From Nostoc piscinale CENA21 (GTDB lineage Bacteria; Cyanobacteriota; Cyanobacteriia; Cyanobacteriales; Nostocaceae), in the NCBI RefSeq assembly GCF_001298445.1, contig NZ_CP012036.1, positions 3,963,860-4,027,859 of the forward strand: DNA of 64,000 nucleotides. Direction: 5' to 3'. Shown here one piece after another: positions 1 through 7,154 of this stretch. The notes below the pieces were generated by a model, which searched no databases, was not told where the DNA came from, and saw nothing but the letters and a program-made list of their open reading frames with translations. The position numbers and the translations under genes are program-made. Every line of letters begins with the position of its first letter. Positions within the stretch are counted from its first letter, which is position 1.

Positions 1-1
1 A

Positions 2-712
2 CTCGCCACTGCCAAAGATGTTGATTCGGATGTACGAGTTACAGCAGTGGCACAATTAGCCCAGGCTTACAAGGATGACAGCACTAAAACCCTTCTCCTA
101 CAACTCGCTACTGCCAAAGATGTTGATTCGTTTGTGCAACAGACAGCAGTGGCACAATTAGCTCAGGCTTACAAGGATGACAGCACTAAAACCCTTCTCC
201 TACAACTCGCTACTGCCAAAGATGTTGATTCGTTTGTGCAACGGACAGCAGTGGCACAACTAGCCCAGGCCTACAAGGATGACTCCACTAAAACCCTTCT
301 CCTAAAACTCGCCACTGCCCAGGATAATAATTGGTATATGCAAGAGATAGTAGTGAAACAATTAGCTCAAGTTTACAAAAATGACCTCGACACCAAAACT
401 CTCCTGCGTCAACTGGCGAGTGCAGATGAAGATTATTTTGTGCGAGGGATAGCAGTGCAACAATTAGCTAAAGTTTACAAATTTCAGTCTGAACTTTTTG
501 AAATCTACTATAACTGTGCAGCCAACGACCCCTTTGAGCATAGCCATGATGATATTATCCCAAATCCCCGACGCGTTGCACTGGAGATAATTGTCAAACA
601 ATATCCCCAGCATGAGTTGACTTTACCACTGTTGTGCGACAGAGCCGAAAATGATCCAGATGAGCAAGTAAGGAAATATGCTCAGAAAAAATTGGCAGAA
701 TTAGAGAAGTAA
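2..712 (+). CDS. HEAT-repeat protein, C-terminal fragment (5' end outside window)
   Basis: The reading frame is open from the first bases of the window, so the gene starts upstream; the GTG at 47 is internal. The visible part is a run of about six helical HEAT-like repeats of roughly 34 residues, each with a core like AQLAQAYKDD followed by TLLLQLATA. The first three units are almost identical in DNA as well as protein (102-bp period), while the later ones have diverged. HEAT solenoids bind proteins. In cyanobacteria this repeat style is often the C-terminal half of NACHT-type STAND ATPases, but no NTPase domain is visible here, so that is inference. The last 70 residues are less regular and cap the solenoid. 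An antitoxin-like gene starts 16 bp downstream. Confidence 0.85.
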   Translation, partial: LATAKDVDSDVRVTAVAQLAQAYKDDSTKTLLLQLATAKDVDSFVQQTAVAQLAQAYKDDSTKTLLLQLATAKDVDSFVQRTAVAQLAQAYKDDSTKTLLLKLATAQDNNWYMQEIVVKQLAQVYKNDLDTKTLLRQLASADEDYFVRGIAVQQLAKVYKFQSELFEIYYNCAANDPFEHSHDDIIPNPRRVALEIIVKQYPQHELTLPLLCDRAENDPDEQVRKYAQKKLAELEK

Positions 713-727
713 GATTGGCGAAAAATT

Positions 728-958
728 ATGAATAACACAGACATTCGTCAGCAAATTAACCAATATCTAGACCGATTATCTTCAGAACGTCTACAAGTAG
801 TTGCTGACTTTTTAGCATATCTAGCAGACAAGGAGAGTGAAGACGCTACCCAAGAATTACTTGATACTCCTGGATTTATTGAGTCATTCGAGAGAGGTAA
901 AAAAGATATTGCTGAGAATCGGGTAAAAAACTGGAGAACGATTCAAAATATAAACTGA
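728..958 (+). CDS. DUF2281-like antitoxin-type small protein
   Basis: A 76-residue protein. Its N-terminal helix (IRQQINQYLDRLSSERLQ, then VVADFLAYL) and short acidic tail resemble DUF2281-type antitoxins that usually precede a RelE/ParE- or BrnT-like toxin. No such toxin follows; the next gene, 4 bp downstream, is a damaged hicA. The gene is therefore an orphan, or the front of a composite toxin-antitoxin island. The family assignment is from the helix pattern only, and DNA binding is inferred from the family. Confidence 0.6.
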   Translation: MNNTDIRQQINQYLDRLSSERLQVVADFLAYLADKESEDATQELLDTPGFIESFERGKKDIAENRVKNWRTIQNIN

Positions 959-962
959 GGCT

Positions 963-1190
963 ATGCCCAAGAAAATTAGAGAACTCAAAAGCTTGTTGTT
1001 ACAAGCAGGGTTTAGCTACCGTCCTGGTAAAGGTAGTCATACTAATTGATATCATCCTCTGCTACCTGGAAGAGTTACGCTATCAGGTAAAGATGGAAAT
1101 GATGCTAAACCTTATCAAGAGAAAGACGTTAATAATGCACTGCAAAGATTAGAAGAAATTAAACAAGCACAAGAGGAAGAACAAGAATGA
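963..1190 (+). pseudogene. hicA: hicA mRNA-interferase toxin, interrupted by an in-frame stop
   Basis: The frame from ATG 963 reads MPKKIRELKSLLLQAGFSYR then GKGSHTN, hits TGA at 1047-1049, and continues as YHPLLPGRVTLSGKDGNDAK to the stop at 1188-1190. This is a complete HicA (about 75 codons) in which the position after TN, normally Trp (TGG) or similar in this family, is a stop. The double-stranded RNA-binding fold and catalytic His of the GSH motif are otherwise preserved. The last codons overlap the start of hicB in an ATGA arrangement, the usual hicAB coupling. With the stop, only a 28-residue peptide would be made, so the toxin is probably dead unless the stop is read through or is a sequencing error. 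Confidence 0.8.
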
Positions 1191-1411
1191 ATTCTCATTA
1201 CACAATAATTATTCAATGGTCTGATGAAGATGATTGTTTTGTTGTCAGTCTTCCTGAGTGGGGAGATTATTGCCACACTCACGGAGACACTTATGAAGAA
1301 GCTTTAAAAAATGCTCAAGAAGTTTTAGAAATGCTAATTGAATCTGCTTTAGAAGATGGTGAAATTTTGCCAGAGCCGCAAACTTTAGGCAAGTCTTTAA
1401 AAGTAGCATAA
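1187..1411 (+). CDS. hicB: HicB-family antitoxin
   Basis: A 74-residue protein with the partial RNase H-like fold typical of HicB: a YTIIIQWSDEDDCFVVSLPE strand pair, then the HGDTYEEALKNAQEVLEM helix. It overlaps hicA by four bases (ATGA), so translation would normally be coupled. There is no long C-terminal DNA-binding domain; this is the short form. HicB neutralises HicA and usually represses the operon. With hicA interrupted just upstream, the antitoxin may be a leftover or may act on other HicA toxins in the cell; this is inference. Confidence 0.85.
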   Translation: MNSHYTIIIQWSDEDDCFVVSLPEWGDYCHTHGDTYEEALKNAQEVLEMLIESALEDGEILPEPQTLGKSLKVA

Positions 1412-1424
1412 TAAAATTAAACAG

Positions 1425-1540
1425 GTCATACCAATTCAATGTGAAGTTGCACATATCTCGATCCCCCTAAATCCCCCTTAAAAAGGGGGACTTTGAAGCA
1501 TTTCCCCCCTTTTTAAGGGGGGTTAGGGGGGATCAAGAAG
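1425..1540. repeat. Dispersed palindromic C/G-rich repeat with a conserved flank
   Basis: Arms of type ATCCCCCTAAATCCCCC (1461-1478) and the reverse complement GGGGTTAGGGGGGATC (1518-1534) flank a short AT-rich middle, making a long hairpin. The left flank (1426-1460, with CAATTCAATGTGAAGTTGCA) reappears in inverse orientation near 53858-53890. This is a member of the small intergenic palindromic repeats common in Nostoc-type genomes. It lies between hicB and the next gene. Confidence 0.75.
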
Positions 1541-1580
1541 TACGAATCATCACAACCAGCCACTTTTCAAACCATCTCTT

Positions 1581-1835
1581 ATGACTACATCGATAAATAC
1601 AGCCAAGGTCTACGACGAAATTGTTGACTTTATTGCAGCTGGGACTACTCCCGAAAGTGTGGTAAAGTTTCAGCTTTCAGATAGTACAAAAGAGCGTTTA
1701 GAATATCTGGTTTATCAACATAAAATGGGCAAACTCACGCCAGAAGAAAAGAAGGAATTAGATCATTTCCTCACGTTAGAACATATTATGAGATTAGCAA
1801 AAGCAAAAGCCCATCAATACCTCAAGGCGGAGTAA
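1581..1835 (+). CDS. Conserved small protein preceding an HNH nuclease
   Basis: An 84-residue helical protein. It has an N-terminal segment AKVYDEIVDFIAAGTTPESV, a middle FQLSDSTKERLEYLVYQHK, and a charged C-terminus (GKLTPEEKKELDHFLTLEHI). Small proteins of this pattern are frequent in filamentous cyanobacteria directly before nuclease- or toxin-type genes, which suggests an antitoxin or accessory role, but I cannot name a family. The stop codon lies 9 bp before the GTG start of the HNH gene, so the two are probably co-transcribed. Confidence 0.6.
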   Translation: MTTSINTAKVYDEIVDFIAAGTTPESVVKFQLSDSTKERLEYLVYQHKMGKLTPEEKKELDHFLTLEHIMRLAKAKAHQYLKAE

Positions 1836-1844
1836 GTTTTTCCT

Positions 1845-2285
1845 GTGTCTAGTCCTTACATTAATGCAGAACTGCGGCGTTTAGTTGCTCGTCGCGCTGA
1901 TTATCTATGTGAGTATTGTTTAATTCCAGAAGGTGACGGCTTAAGTTTTCAAGTTGACCATATCATCAGCGTGAAACATGGCGGTGCAACTACAGCAGAT
2001 AATCTTTGCTATGCCTGTATTTTCTGCAACTTGCAAAAAGGAACGGATTTAGGTTCAATTAATTGGCAGACTGGTGAACTTGTAAGATTTTTTAACCCAC
2101 GTAGGGATTTTTGGGGTGAGCATTTTCGCTTAGATGAGGCTGTGATTCAACCGCTAACAGATATAGGGGAAGTAACAGCCCGTATTTTTGATTTTAATAG
2201 TGATGAAAGAGTAATTGAACGGCAAGTTTTTATAATATCTGGTCAGTATCCATCAGAGTCGGCATTAAAACGGATCAATAAGTAG
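1845..2285 (+). CDS. HNH endonuclease family protein
   Basis: A 146-residue protein starting at GTG 1845. It carries a clear HNH (beta-beta-alpha-metal) nuclease core: a CEYC zinc knuckle near residues 23-26, DHIISVKHGG (DH catalytic pair), then NLCYACIFCN (second CxxC and the Asn) and K. The C-terminal third (from residue about 70) is typical of cyanobacterial HNH proteins that act on DNA. The biological role is unknown; such genes occur as solitary nucleases and as parts of restriction or mobile modules. It follows a small conserved protein with a 9-bp gap, and no methyltransferase or phage gene is adjacent. Confidence 0.85.
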   Translation: MSSPYINAELRRLVARRADYLCEYCLIPEGDGLSFQVDHIISVKHGGATTADNLCYACIFCNLQKGTDLGSINWQTGELVRFFNPRRDFWGEHFRLDEAVIQPLTDIGEVTARIFDFNSDERVIERQVFIISGQYPSESALKRINK

Positions 2286-2375
2286 AGTTATTACGTGTTT
2301 TTGCTCTCACCAATGGGAATTATATACTTAGCAACTATTGCTACTCAATTCTATAATTACCTTGGTGAATCTACC

Positions 2376-2852
2376 ATGTCTTATCAAAATATTACCGCAT
2401 CCCTTTCGCCCGCAGATATCCAAGAAATTAAAGCAGCACTCCAGACAGTACAATCAAAGCTACCTTTTCTTGTCACTCTCAGCACGGAAGAACGGCGGAA
2501 GATGGTCAAGATGGGTGATAAAAGTCTGGCTTTTGTAAATAATAGTGCGGCGGCGGCTCAGTCTAACCGGAATATTCTGCCAGCTAGTTTTGATGTTGAG
2601 GAGTTGGTAAAAGATTATCAGTTAGCGATCGCACTTACTGAAGTATTAATTTCTATGCGCCAACTCACAGAACAAGTAGATGATACTCTACTGGCAGTTG
2701 GCAGTGAAGCTATGAGCAGCAGTTTAACTGTATATAATTACGTCAAGACAGCATCAAAAACTACTCCTGGCTTAAAAACTCTGGCGGAACAATTAGGCGA
2801 ACGCTTCAAAGCTATCAAAGGTAGACCGACTAAAGCTGCATCTGGTTCGTGA
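2376..2852 (+). CDS. Conserved hypothetical protein (cyanobacterial)
   Basis: 158 residues from ATG 2376 (MSYQNITASLSPADIQEIKA). An in-frame GTG at 2295 would add 27 residues of hydrophobic sequence that look non-native, so the ATG is preferred. The product is predominantly helical, with a motif LSTEERRKMVKMGDKSLAFV near residue 35 and a basic/Ala-Ser tail. No signal peptide or membrane span is evident in the short form. I do not recognise a named family. Its stop codon (2850-2852) lies inside the first unit of the 21-bp tandem array that follows. Confidence 0.7.
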   Translation: MSYQNITASLSPADIQEIKAALQTVQSKLPFLVTLSTEERRKMVKMGDKSLAFVNNSAAAAQSNRNILPASFDVEELVKDYQLAIALTEVLISMRQLTEQVDDTLLAVGSEAMSSSLTVYNYVKTASKTTPGLKTLAEQLGERFKAIKGRPTKAASGS

Positions 2853-3141
2853 GTCCTGAATACTCATTAATGAGTCTTGGAACTCCATTAATGAGGCTCT
2901 GAACTCCTTTAATCAGTGTTTGAGCTTCATTAATGAGTCTTGGAACTCCATTAATGAGGCTCTGAACTCCTTTAATCAGTGTTTGAGCTTTATTAATGAG
3001 CCTTGGAACTCCATTAATGAGGCTCTGAACTCCTTTAATCAGTGTTTGAGCTTTATTAATGAGCCTTGGAACTCCATTAATGAGGCTCTGAACTCCTTTA
3101 ATGAGTCTTGGAACTCCATTAATGAAGCTTTGAACTCCTTT
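2848..3141. repeat. 21-bp tandem repeat array, 14 units with a 63-bp higher-order period
   Basis: Fourteen units of exactly 21 bp run from 2848 to 3141. Most begin AATGAG or AATCAG, carry TGAACTCC or GGAACTCC, and end in TT. Units alternate as A-B-C (for example 2932, 2953, 2974), so a 63-bp block is repeated about four times; the last two units drop the C type. Because 21 is a multiple of 3, both strands stay open through the array (heptads like INEALNS on + and INGVPRL on -), but there is no sign that either is translated. The first unit overlaps the stop codon of the upstream gene. A degenerate unit follows at 3142. Confidence 0.95.
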
Positions 3142-3683
3142 AATAATTGGGTTTAGTATTGTTAGTTCATACACGGTAGCTTTTTCAGGGGGTCGCCGCA
3201 GACGGGAGGAGCTTCACTGAACTGGAATTTATTAGTATCTCAAAACACAAACAATAAAAGCTAAAACAAGGTGAAGAATTTGGTTTTTTGGGTGGCAAAA
3301 CCGTAAAATTACAATCGTAACTGGAGATACAGAAATTAAGTTGTAGTCGTCTCTACACCCCATTTCCGGGCAATTGAGTACAGCTTAATATATCGTAAAA
3401 TAACTTGGCTAAATCGCTGCAAATTCTTATGGGTAAAGGATTTGATGGTGAGTACCGCAATTCTTAAACCCCCACCCAAGAAATACTAGTACCCCTACTT
3501 TAAAAAACTAGTACCCCTACCCCAAGAGAAATTTTTTATTAATTAAAAATAAAGCTTTGCAGTGGTTGAGTACAACATTAATAAATCCAATAAATCCAAC
3601 CGACATAGAGTGTACTGTCCTGTTGGGAGTCGCCTGCTATAAGCATAAAAATAGCACAAGGCTTTTTTACCCAGACAGTACCG
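3142..3683. other. Intergenic region upstream of cysE/nifP
   Basis: A stretch of 540 bp without a convincing gene. It contains a direct repeat ACTAGTACCCCTAC at 3485-3498 and 3507-3520, an AT-rich segment at 3530-3560, and a hairpin with a T tract at 3632-3668 described separately. A 12-codon reading frame (3430-3468, MGKGFDGEYRNS) is present but has no independent support. A GTA-N8-TAC match lies at 3343-3356, but its spacing to a -10 box is poor. Confidence 0.6.
3632..3668 (+). terminator. Hairpin with T6 tract in the leader of cysE/nifP
   Basis: GCC-TGCTAT (3632-3640) can pair with ATAGCA-CAA-GGC (3651-3662, three-base bulge), followed directly by TTTTTT (3663-3668). This looks like an intrinsic terminator only 15 bp before the ATG at 3684. 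It could act as an attenuator or end a leader transcript. Alternatively, transcription of the gene starts just before it. Confidence 0.45.
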
Positions 3684-4436
3684 ATGCAACAGTCATTAGA
3701 CAGTAATCAACCAGCGACAGTAGCGCCTGATTCTGTAAAAACATCCCTGCTGAAAAATTTACTCTCTGCTGTCACTTCTTTTGAGCCAGTGTTGAGTGAT
3801 TTTCGGATTATTTTTGAACGTGATCCGGCGGCGCGTAATTGGTTAGAGGTGGTGTTTTGCTACCCTGGCTTGCACGCACTCTGTTTACATCGTCTGGCTC
3901 ACTGGTTGCATCGGCGGGGGGTGGCTTTCTTTCCGCGTTTTATATCTCATATTGGTCGATTCTTAACCGGAATTGAAATTCACCCAGGTGCAGAGATTGG
4001 TAAAGGGGTATTTATCGACCACGGGATGGGGGTTGTGATTGGTGAAACGGCGATTGTGGGAGACTACACGCTAATTTACCAAGGAGTGACTCTCGGTGGA
4101 ACTGGGAAGGAAAGCGGGAAACGTCACCCGACTGTGGGTAACAACGTTGTGATTGGTTCTGGTGCGAAGGTTTTAGGAAATATTCAATTAGGCGATCGCG
4201 TCCGTGTGGGTGCAGGTTCGGTTGTGTTGCGCGATGTTCCGGCTGATTCCACAGTTGTCGGCGTTCCCGGACGGATTATTTCTCGCAAAGACAAGAATCA
4301 ATCTCCCCTAGAACACAACAAACTCCCGGATGTAGAAGCCACTGTGATTCGTTCCTTATTATCTCGCATTGAGCAACTTGAACAAAAACTCAAAACTTAC
4401 GAATCAACGGTAATTCACAGGACAAATGACAAATAA
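3684..4436 (+). CDS. cysE: Serine O-acetyltransferase (nif-associated, NifP/CysE)
   Basis: A 250-residue left-handed beta-helix acetyltransferase that makes O-acetylserine from serine and acetyl-CoA, the first step of cysteine synthesis. The helical N-terminal domain contains DPAARNWLEVVFCYPGLHAL and HRLAHWLHRRG. The hexapeptide domain follows (IHPGAEIGKGVFIDHGMGVV, with catalytic His; IYQGVTLGGTGK; HPTVGNNVVIGSGAKVLG). A C-terminal coiled tail of about 55 residues exceeds the minimal CysE. Its place just upstream of nifV, nifZ and nifT fits the nifP paralogue that supplies cysteine for Fe-S cluster assembly. The 3' end overlaps the next small gene by 11 bp, implying one operon. Confidence 0.93.
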   Translation: MQQSLDSNQPATVAPDSVKTSLLKNLLSAVTSFEPVLSDFRIIFERDPAARNWLEVVFCYPGLHALCLHRLAHWLHRRGVAFFPRFISHIGRFLTGIEIHPGAEIGKGVFIDHGMGVVIGETAIVGDYTLIYQGVTLGGTGKESGKRHPTVGNNVVIGSGAKVLGNIQLGDRVRVGAGSVVLRDVPADSTVVGVPGRIISRKDKNQSPLEHNKLPDVEATVIRSLLSRIEQLEQKLKTYESTVIHRTNDK

Positions 4437-4659
4437 TACTTTAGGTGAGCAAATTTTACAGATTCCGTTGAGCGATCGCTGGCGAATTTATCACCGTTTG
4501 CAAGAGTTAATGATTCCCTGCTCTTGTCACCCTGATGGTTCTTTACGAGTCCAAGTTAACAGTTTACTGGCAGCAATTTTAGTCCGTAGTACGATTATGC
4601 AATTTTTCGCTCCGCGTCAAGAATTGGTCAACTGGTTAAAACATTGCTGGGATTTATAA
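4426..4659 (+). CDS. Small conserved protein in the nif accessory cluster
   Basis: 77 residues, starting inside the end of cysE (ATG 4426, 11-bp overlap), so translation is likely coupled. The sequence LGEQILQIPLSDRWRIYHRL then MIPCSCHPDGSLRV contains a C-x-C-H element and a C-terminal helix ending LKHCWDL. No membrane segment is seen. I know of no function. Small Asr-type genes sit at the same place in other heterocystous cyanobacteria between the nifP-like gene and nifV, so a role connected with nitrogen fixation is plausible but inferred from position. Confidence 0.75.
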   Translation: MTNNTLGEQILQIPLSDRWRIYHRLQELMIPCSCHPDGSLRVQVNSLLAAILVRSTIMQFFAPRQELVNWLKHCWDL

Positions 4660-4676
4660 ACCTGTCTTGACAAACC

Positions 4677-4718
4677 AAAAAAATCAGCCTCTCCTTTATT
4701 TTTAATTCTGATTTTTTT
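4677..4718 (+). terminator. Weak hairpin with T7 tract after the cysE pair
   Basis: AAAAAAATCAG (4677-4687) can pair with CTGATTTTTTT (4708-4718), leaving a long loop of about 20 bases. It sits between the cysE pair and the DUF2949 gene. The long loop makes it a weak or partial terminator at best. Confidence 0.35.
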
Positions 4719-4782
4719 AGTTGCTTAAATTGCATTCTCAATTTTTAACTCTCCTCTATACTTATCTGTTTCTGGTTTAGTT

Positions 4783-4980
4783 ATGTCCACCCGCACAAAA
4801 GAATTAAAATTCATCAATTTTTTACATACAGAACTCGAACTTACCAATGCAGATATTGCTGTAGCACTGCGACACAAAAAGTTTGATGATGCACCATTAC
4901 CGATGCTGCTTTGGCAATATGGCTTGGTCAACTTAGAACAGCTAGAACAAATTTTAGATTGGCTAGATGAGCAGAGATGA
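4783..4980 (+). CDS. DUF2949 family small protein
   Basis: 65 residues from ATG 4783, following an AT-rich leader. The pattern FINFLHTELELTNADIAVAL then LPMLLWQYGLVNLEQLEQIL and a C-terminal DWLDEQR matches the DUF2949 family, which is restricted to cyanobacteria. It is a soluble helical protein, with two helices suggestive of a small winged or helix-turn-helix-like fold, but no activity is known. It lies in the interval between nifP/cysE and nifV, so it may be part of the nitrogen-fixation accessory set. Confidence 0.75.
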   Translation: MSTRTKELKFINFLHTELELTNADIAVALRHKKFDDAPLPMLLWQYGLVNLEQLEQILDWLDEQR

Positions 4981-5129
4981 GGGGATGGGAGAGATGGGGG
5001 AGACAAGGGAGACAGCAGCAGCAATTGATTTGTGGGATGAACTGAACAAATTTCTGTTGGCAATATGTTGGCGATCACTAGTTACAACTTTTTGGCAGAA
5101 ATGACTTGCAATTATCGGGAGATAGGATT

Positions 5130-5249
5130 ATGATTTCTAGCTTTGTTTGTGGATTTGTTTTCTTGTTTGTTTCCAGTCTAGCTAACACCTATCTGGGCTA
5201 TCTTCTACTAGAAAAAAGTGTGCATGACAATAGTGAAAATGGCAGTTAA
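5130..5249 (+). CDS. Putative 39-residue single-span membrane protein
   Basis: ATG 5130 to TAA 5249 encodes a short protein that is hydrophobic for about its first 27 residues (FVCGFVFLFVSSLANTYLGY), ending in a polar, acidic tail (SVHDNSENGS). A GGAGATAGG purine run lies just upstream and could serve as a ribosome-binding site. Small one-span proteins are common in cyanobacterial membranes and are often missed. There is no homology evidence; the call rests on the hydrophobic profile and the Shine-Dalgarno-like leader. Confidence 0.4.
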   Translation: MISSFVCGFVFLFVSSLANTYLGYLLLEKSVHDNSENGS

Positions 5250-5433
5250 ATTATACTGTCGTTTTGTTTTCTGTCATACAGATGTGATGTCTTTATCTCG
5301 TTAATATTAAAGAATGATGAAGACAAAATATTAATTGGATTAATTTATAGCATTTACCTTTACTCAGCGTTGCGGAAAATAATTAACGCTACAGAAAGAA
5401 TATTAAGAAAAAATTCCTATGAGGCTGTTTGAA

Positions 5434-6567
5434 ATGAGTGAAATCATAATTAATGACACTACATTACGCGATGGCGAACAAGCAGCAGGTGTTGCTTTTA
5501 CCTTAAAAGAGAAAATTGCGATCGCCAAATTTCTCGATGCTATCGGCGTGCATGAATTAGAAGTCGGTATCCCAGCGATGGGAGAAGAAGAAATTCGTGC
5601 CATCTCAATCATTGCTGACTTGGGATTAAAAGCTAACCTCCTCGCCTGGAACCGCGCTGTAATTTCTGATATCAAAGCTTCCATTGCTTGTGGAATGCAG
5701 CGAGTACATATTGCGATTCCGGTTTCCGGTATCCAAATCGCTGCGAAATTTCATGGACAGTGGCGAGTAAGTCTGCAAAGACTCAAAGATTGTATCAGTT
5801 ACGCACGCGATCGCGGTCTTTGGGTAGCCGTCGGTGGCGAAGATTCTTCCAGAGCCGATGAAAACTTTTTGTTGGATGTCGCTCTGTATGCTCAAGAATG
5901 GGGTGCATCTCGCTTTCGTTTCTGCGACACCGTAGGAGTTCTCGATCCTTTCACCACCTATAAAAAAGTTAAGCGCCTCGTTTCTTGGTTGTCGATTCCT
6001 GTAGAAATCCACACCCACAACGATTTCGGCTTGGCGACAGCAAACGCACTCGCTGGGATTAAAGGTGGAGCCGCATCTGTTAACACCACCGTCAACGGCT
6101 TGGGTGAAAGAGCAGGTAACGCCGCTTTAGAAGAAGTTGTCATGGCCATCAAACGCATCTATGGCTTAGATATGGGAATTAACACACCCCGTTTGTTGGA
6201 ATTATCGCAACTTGTAGCCGCCGCCGCTGGTGCTGGTGTACCACCTTGGAAAGCAATTGTTGGTGAGAATACCTTTGCACACGAATCTGGAATTCATGCA
6301 CACGGCGTACTCAAAAATCCCCAAACCTACGAACCCTTTGCACCAGAAGAAGTTGGTTGGGAAAGACGTTTAGTCGTTGGTAAGCATTCTGGAAAGCATT
6401 TGGTATCTAGCTTGCTTCAGCAGCATGGTATCTTTCTCAACCCCGAAGAAACCCAATCTGTCTTAGATGCAGTCCGCCAACAATCAGTTAAGAAAAAACG
6501 TAGCCTGACAACCGAAGAACTGTTGAACTTGGTAAAAGAACAGAGGTATTCTCATGCAACCCGATGA
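5434..6567 (+). CDS. nifV: Homocitrate synthase NifV
   Basis: Condenses acetyl-CoA with 2-oxoglutarate to give homocitrate, the organic ligand of the nitrogenase iron-molybdenum cofactor. Start 5434 (MSEIIINDTTLRDGEQ) is preferred over 5419 because GAGG at 5421-5424 is well spaced for it; length is then 377 residues. The HMGL-type TIM barrel is clear: TTLRDGEQAAG substrate/metal motif near the N-terminus, HIAIPVS, RFRFCDTVG, metal-binding EIHTHNDFGLATANALAG, then NTTVNGLGERAGNA. The C-terminal part with HESGIHAHG and VGKHSG is intact. It overlaps nifZ by 14 bp and is the third or fourth gene of a nif accessory cluster. Confidence 0.96.
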   Translation: MSEIIINDTTLRDGEQAAGVAFTLKEKIAIAKFLDAIGVHELEVGIPAMGEEEIRAISIIADLGLKANLLAWNRAVISDIKASIACGMQRVHIAIPVSGIQIAAKFHGQWRVSLQRLKDCISYARDRGLWVAVGGEDSSRADENFLLDVALYAQEWGASRFRFCDTVGVLDPFTTYKKVKRLVSWLSIPVEIHTHNDFGLATANALAGIKGGAASVNTTVNGLGERAGNAALEEVVMAIKRIYGLDMGINTPRLLELSQLVAAAAGAGVPPWKAIVGENTFAHESGIHAHGVLKNPQTYEPFAPEEVGWERRLVVGKHSGKHLVSSLLQQHGIFLNPEETQSVLDAVRQQSVKKKRSLTTEELLNLVKEQRYSHATR

Positions 6568-6841
6568 ATACGAATTAGAGTCAGAACCTGATTTTGAAGT
6601 TGGTGAAAAAGTCAGACTCCGCAAACAAATTAAAAACGACGGGACATTTCCCGGTCGAGACATTGGTGAAATTTTAGCTAAAAAAGGAGACATTGGTTAC
6701 GTAGCAAGTATAGGCACTTTTTTACAGCGTTCCTATATTTATGCGGTGCATTTTTTAGATAAAGGCATTGTTGTTGGTTGTCGCAAAAAAGAACTAGAAT
6801 CTGCTGAGGAAAATCATGAAAGTAATGCTACGGATGAATGA
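6554..6841 (+). CDS. nifZ: NifZ nitrogenase maturation protein
   Basis: A 95-residue protein with the NifZ signature: FEVGEKVRLRKQIKNDGTFP near residue 14, GEILAKKGDIGYVASIGTFL, and YAVHFLDKGIVVGCRKKEL. NifZ helps the second stage of P-cluster formation in the MoFe protein. The start overlaps the end of nifV by 14 bp and the stop overlaps nifT by 26 bp, a tightly packed nifVZT arrangement. The long acidic C-terminal tail (after residue 80) encodes the overlap. Confidence 0.95.
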   Translation: MQPDEYELESEPDFEVGEKVRLRKQIKNDGTFPGRDIGEILAKKGDIGYVASIGTFLQRSYIYAVHFLDKGIVVGCRKKELESAEENHESNATDE

Positions 6842-7019
6842 TAATGGCAATTTAACCGTCTATGTTGCGAAAAAAGATTTAGAAGAAGTAGTAGTAAAGC
6901 AAACAGACGGAGAAGCTGGTAAAATTCTTACCTTAGCCAATGGTTGGGAATTAGAATTCCGCGAAATACCTGATGCTGCAAATTTACCTCAAACTGTAGA
7001 AGCTAGACGTTTAGCGTAG
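6816..7019 (+). CDS. nifT: NifT/FixU protein
   Basis: 67 residues: MKVMLRMNDNGNLTVYVAKK, then a KQTDGEAGKILTLANGW core, typical for the small NifT/FixU family. The function is not established; it accompanies nif genes in many diazotrophs and is usually dispensable. It starts 26 bp inside nifZ and ends the tightly overlapping nifVZT block. The next gene begins 135 bp downstream. Confidence 0.94.
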   Translation: MKVMLRMNDNGNLTVYVAKKDLEEVVVKQTDGEAGKILTLANGWELEFREIPDAANLPQTVEARRLA

Positions 7020-7154
7020 AACTACAAGTCAACAGTAAAGAGAGAAGGCAAAAGGTAAAACCAATTTTTCCTTCTTCCTTTTTACTCAGAATCAGCAACA
7101 ATGCCCCACAAGCTTGGGGTTAATTATTTTGTAGTTAAAACTTGAGTAGTTAAC

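Noticed and set aside
2295..2375. Extended N-terminus starting at GTG for the hypothetical protein before the array
   Set aside because: The extra 27 residues are hydrophobic and unlike the rest; ATG 2376 starts a clean domain.
2830..3174. Long open frames on both strands across the 21-bp array
   Set aside because: Open frames follow automatically from a 21-bp period without stops; the peptides are simple heptads with no ribosome-binding site or independent support.
3343..3356. GTA-N8-TAC match resembling an NtcA site upstream of cysE
   Set aside because: The nearest TAATAT -10-like box is 29 bp downstream, too far from the usual spacing, and the site is over 300 bp from the gene.
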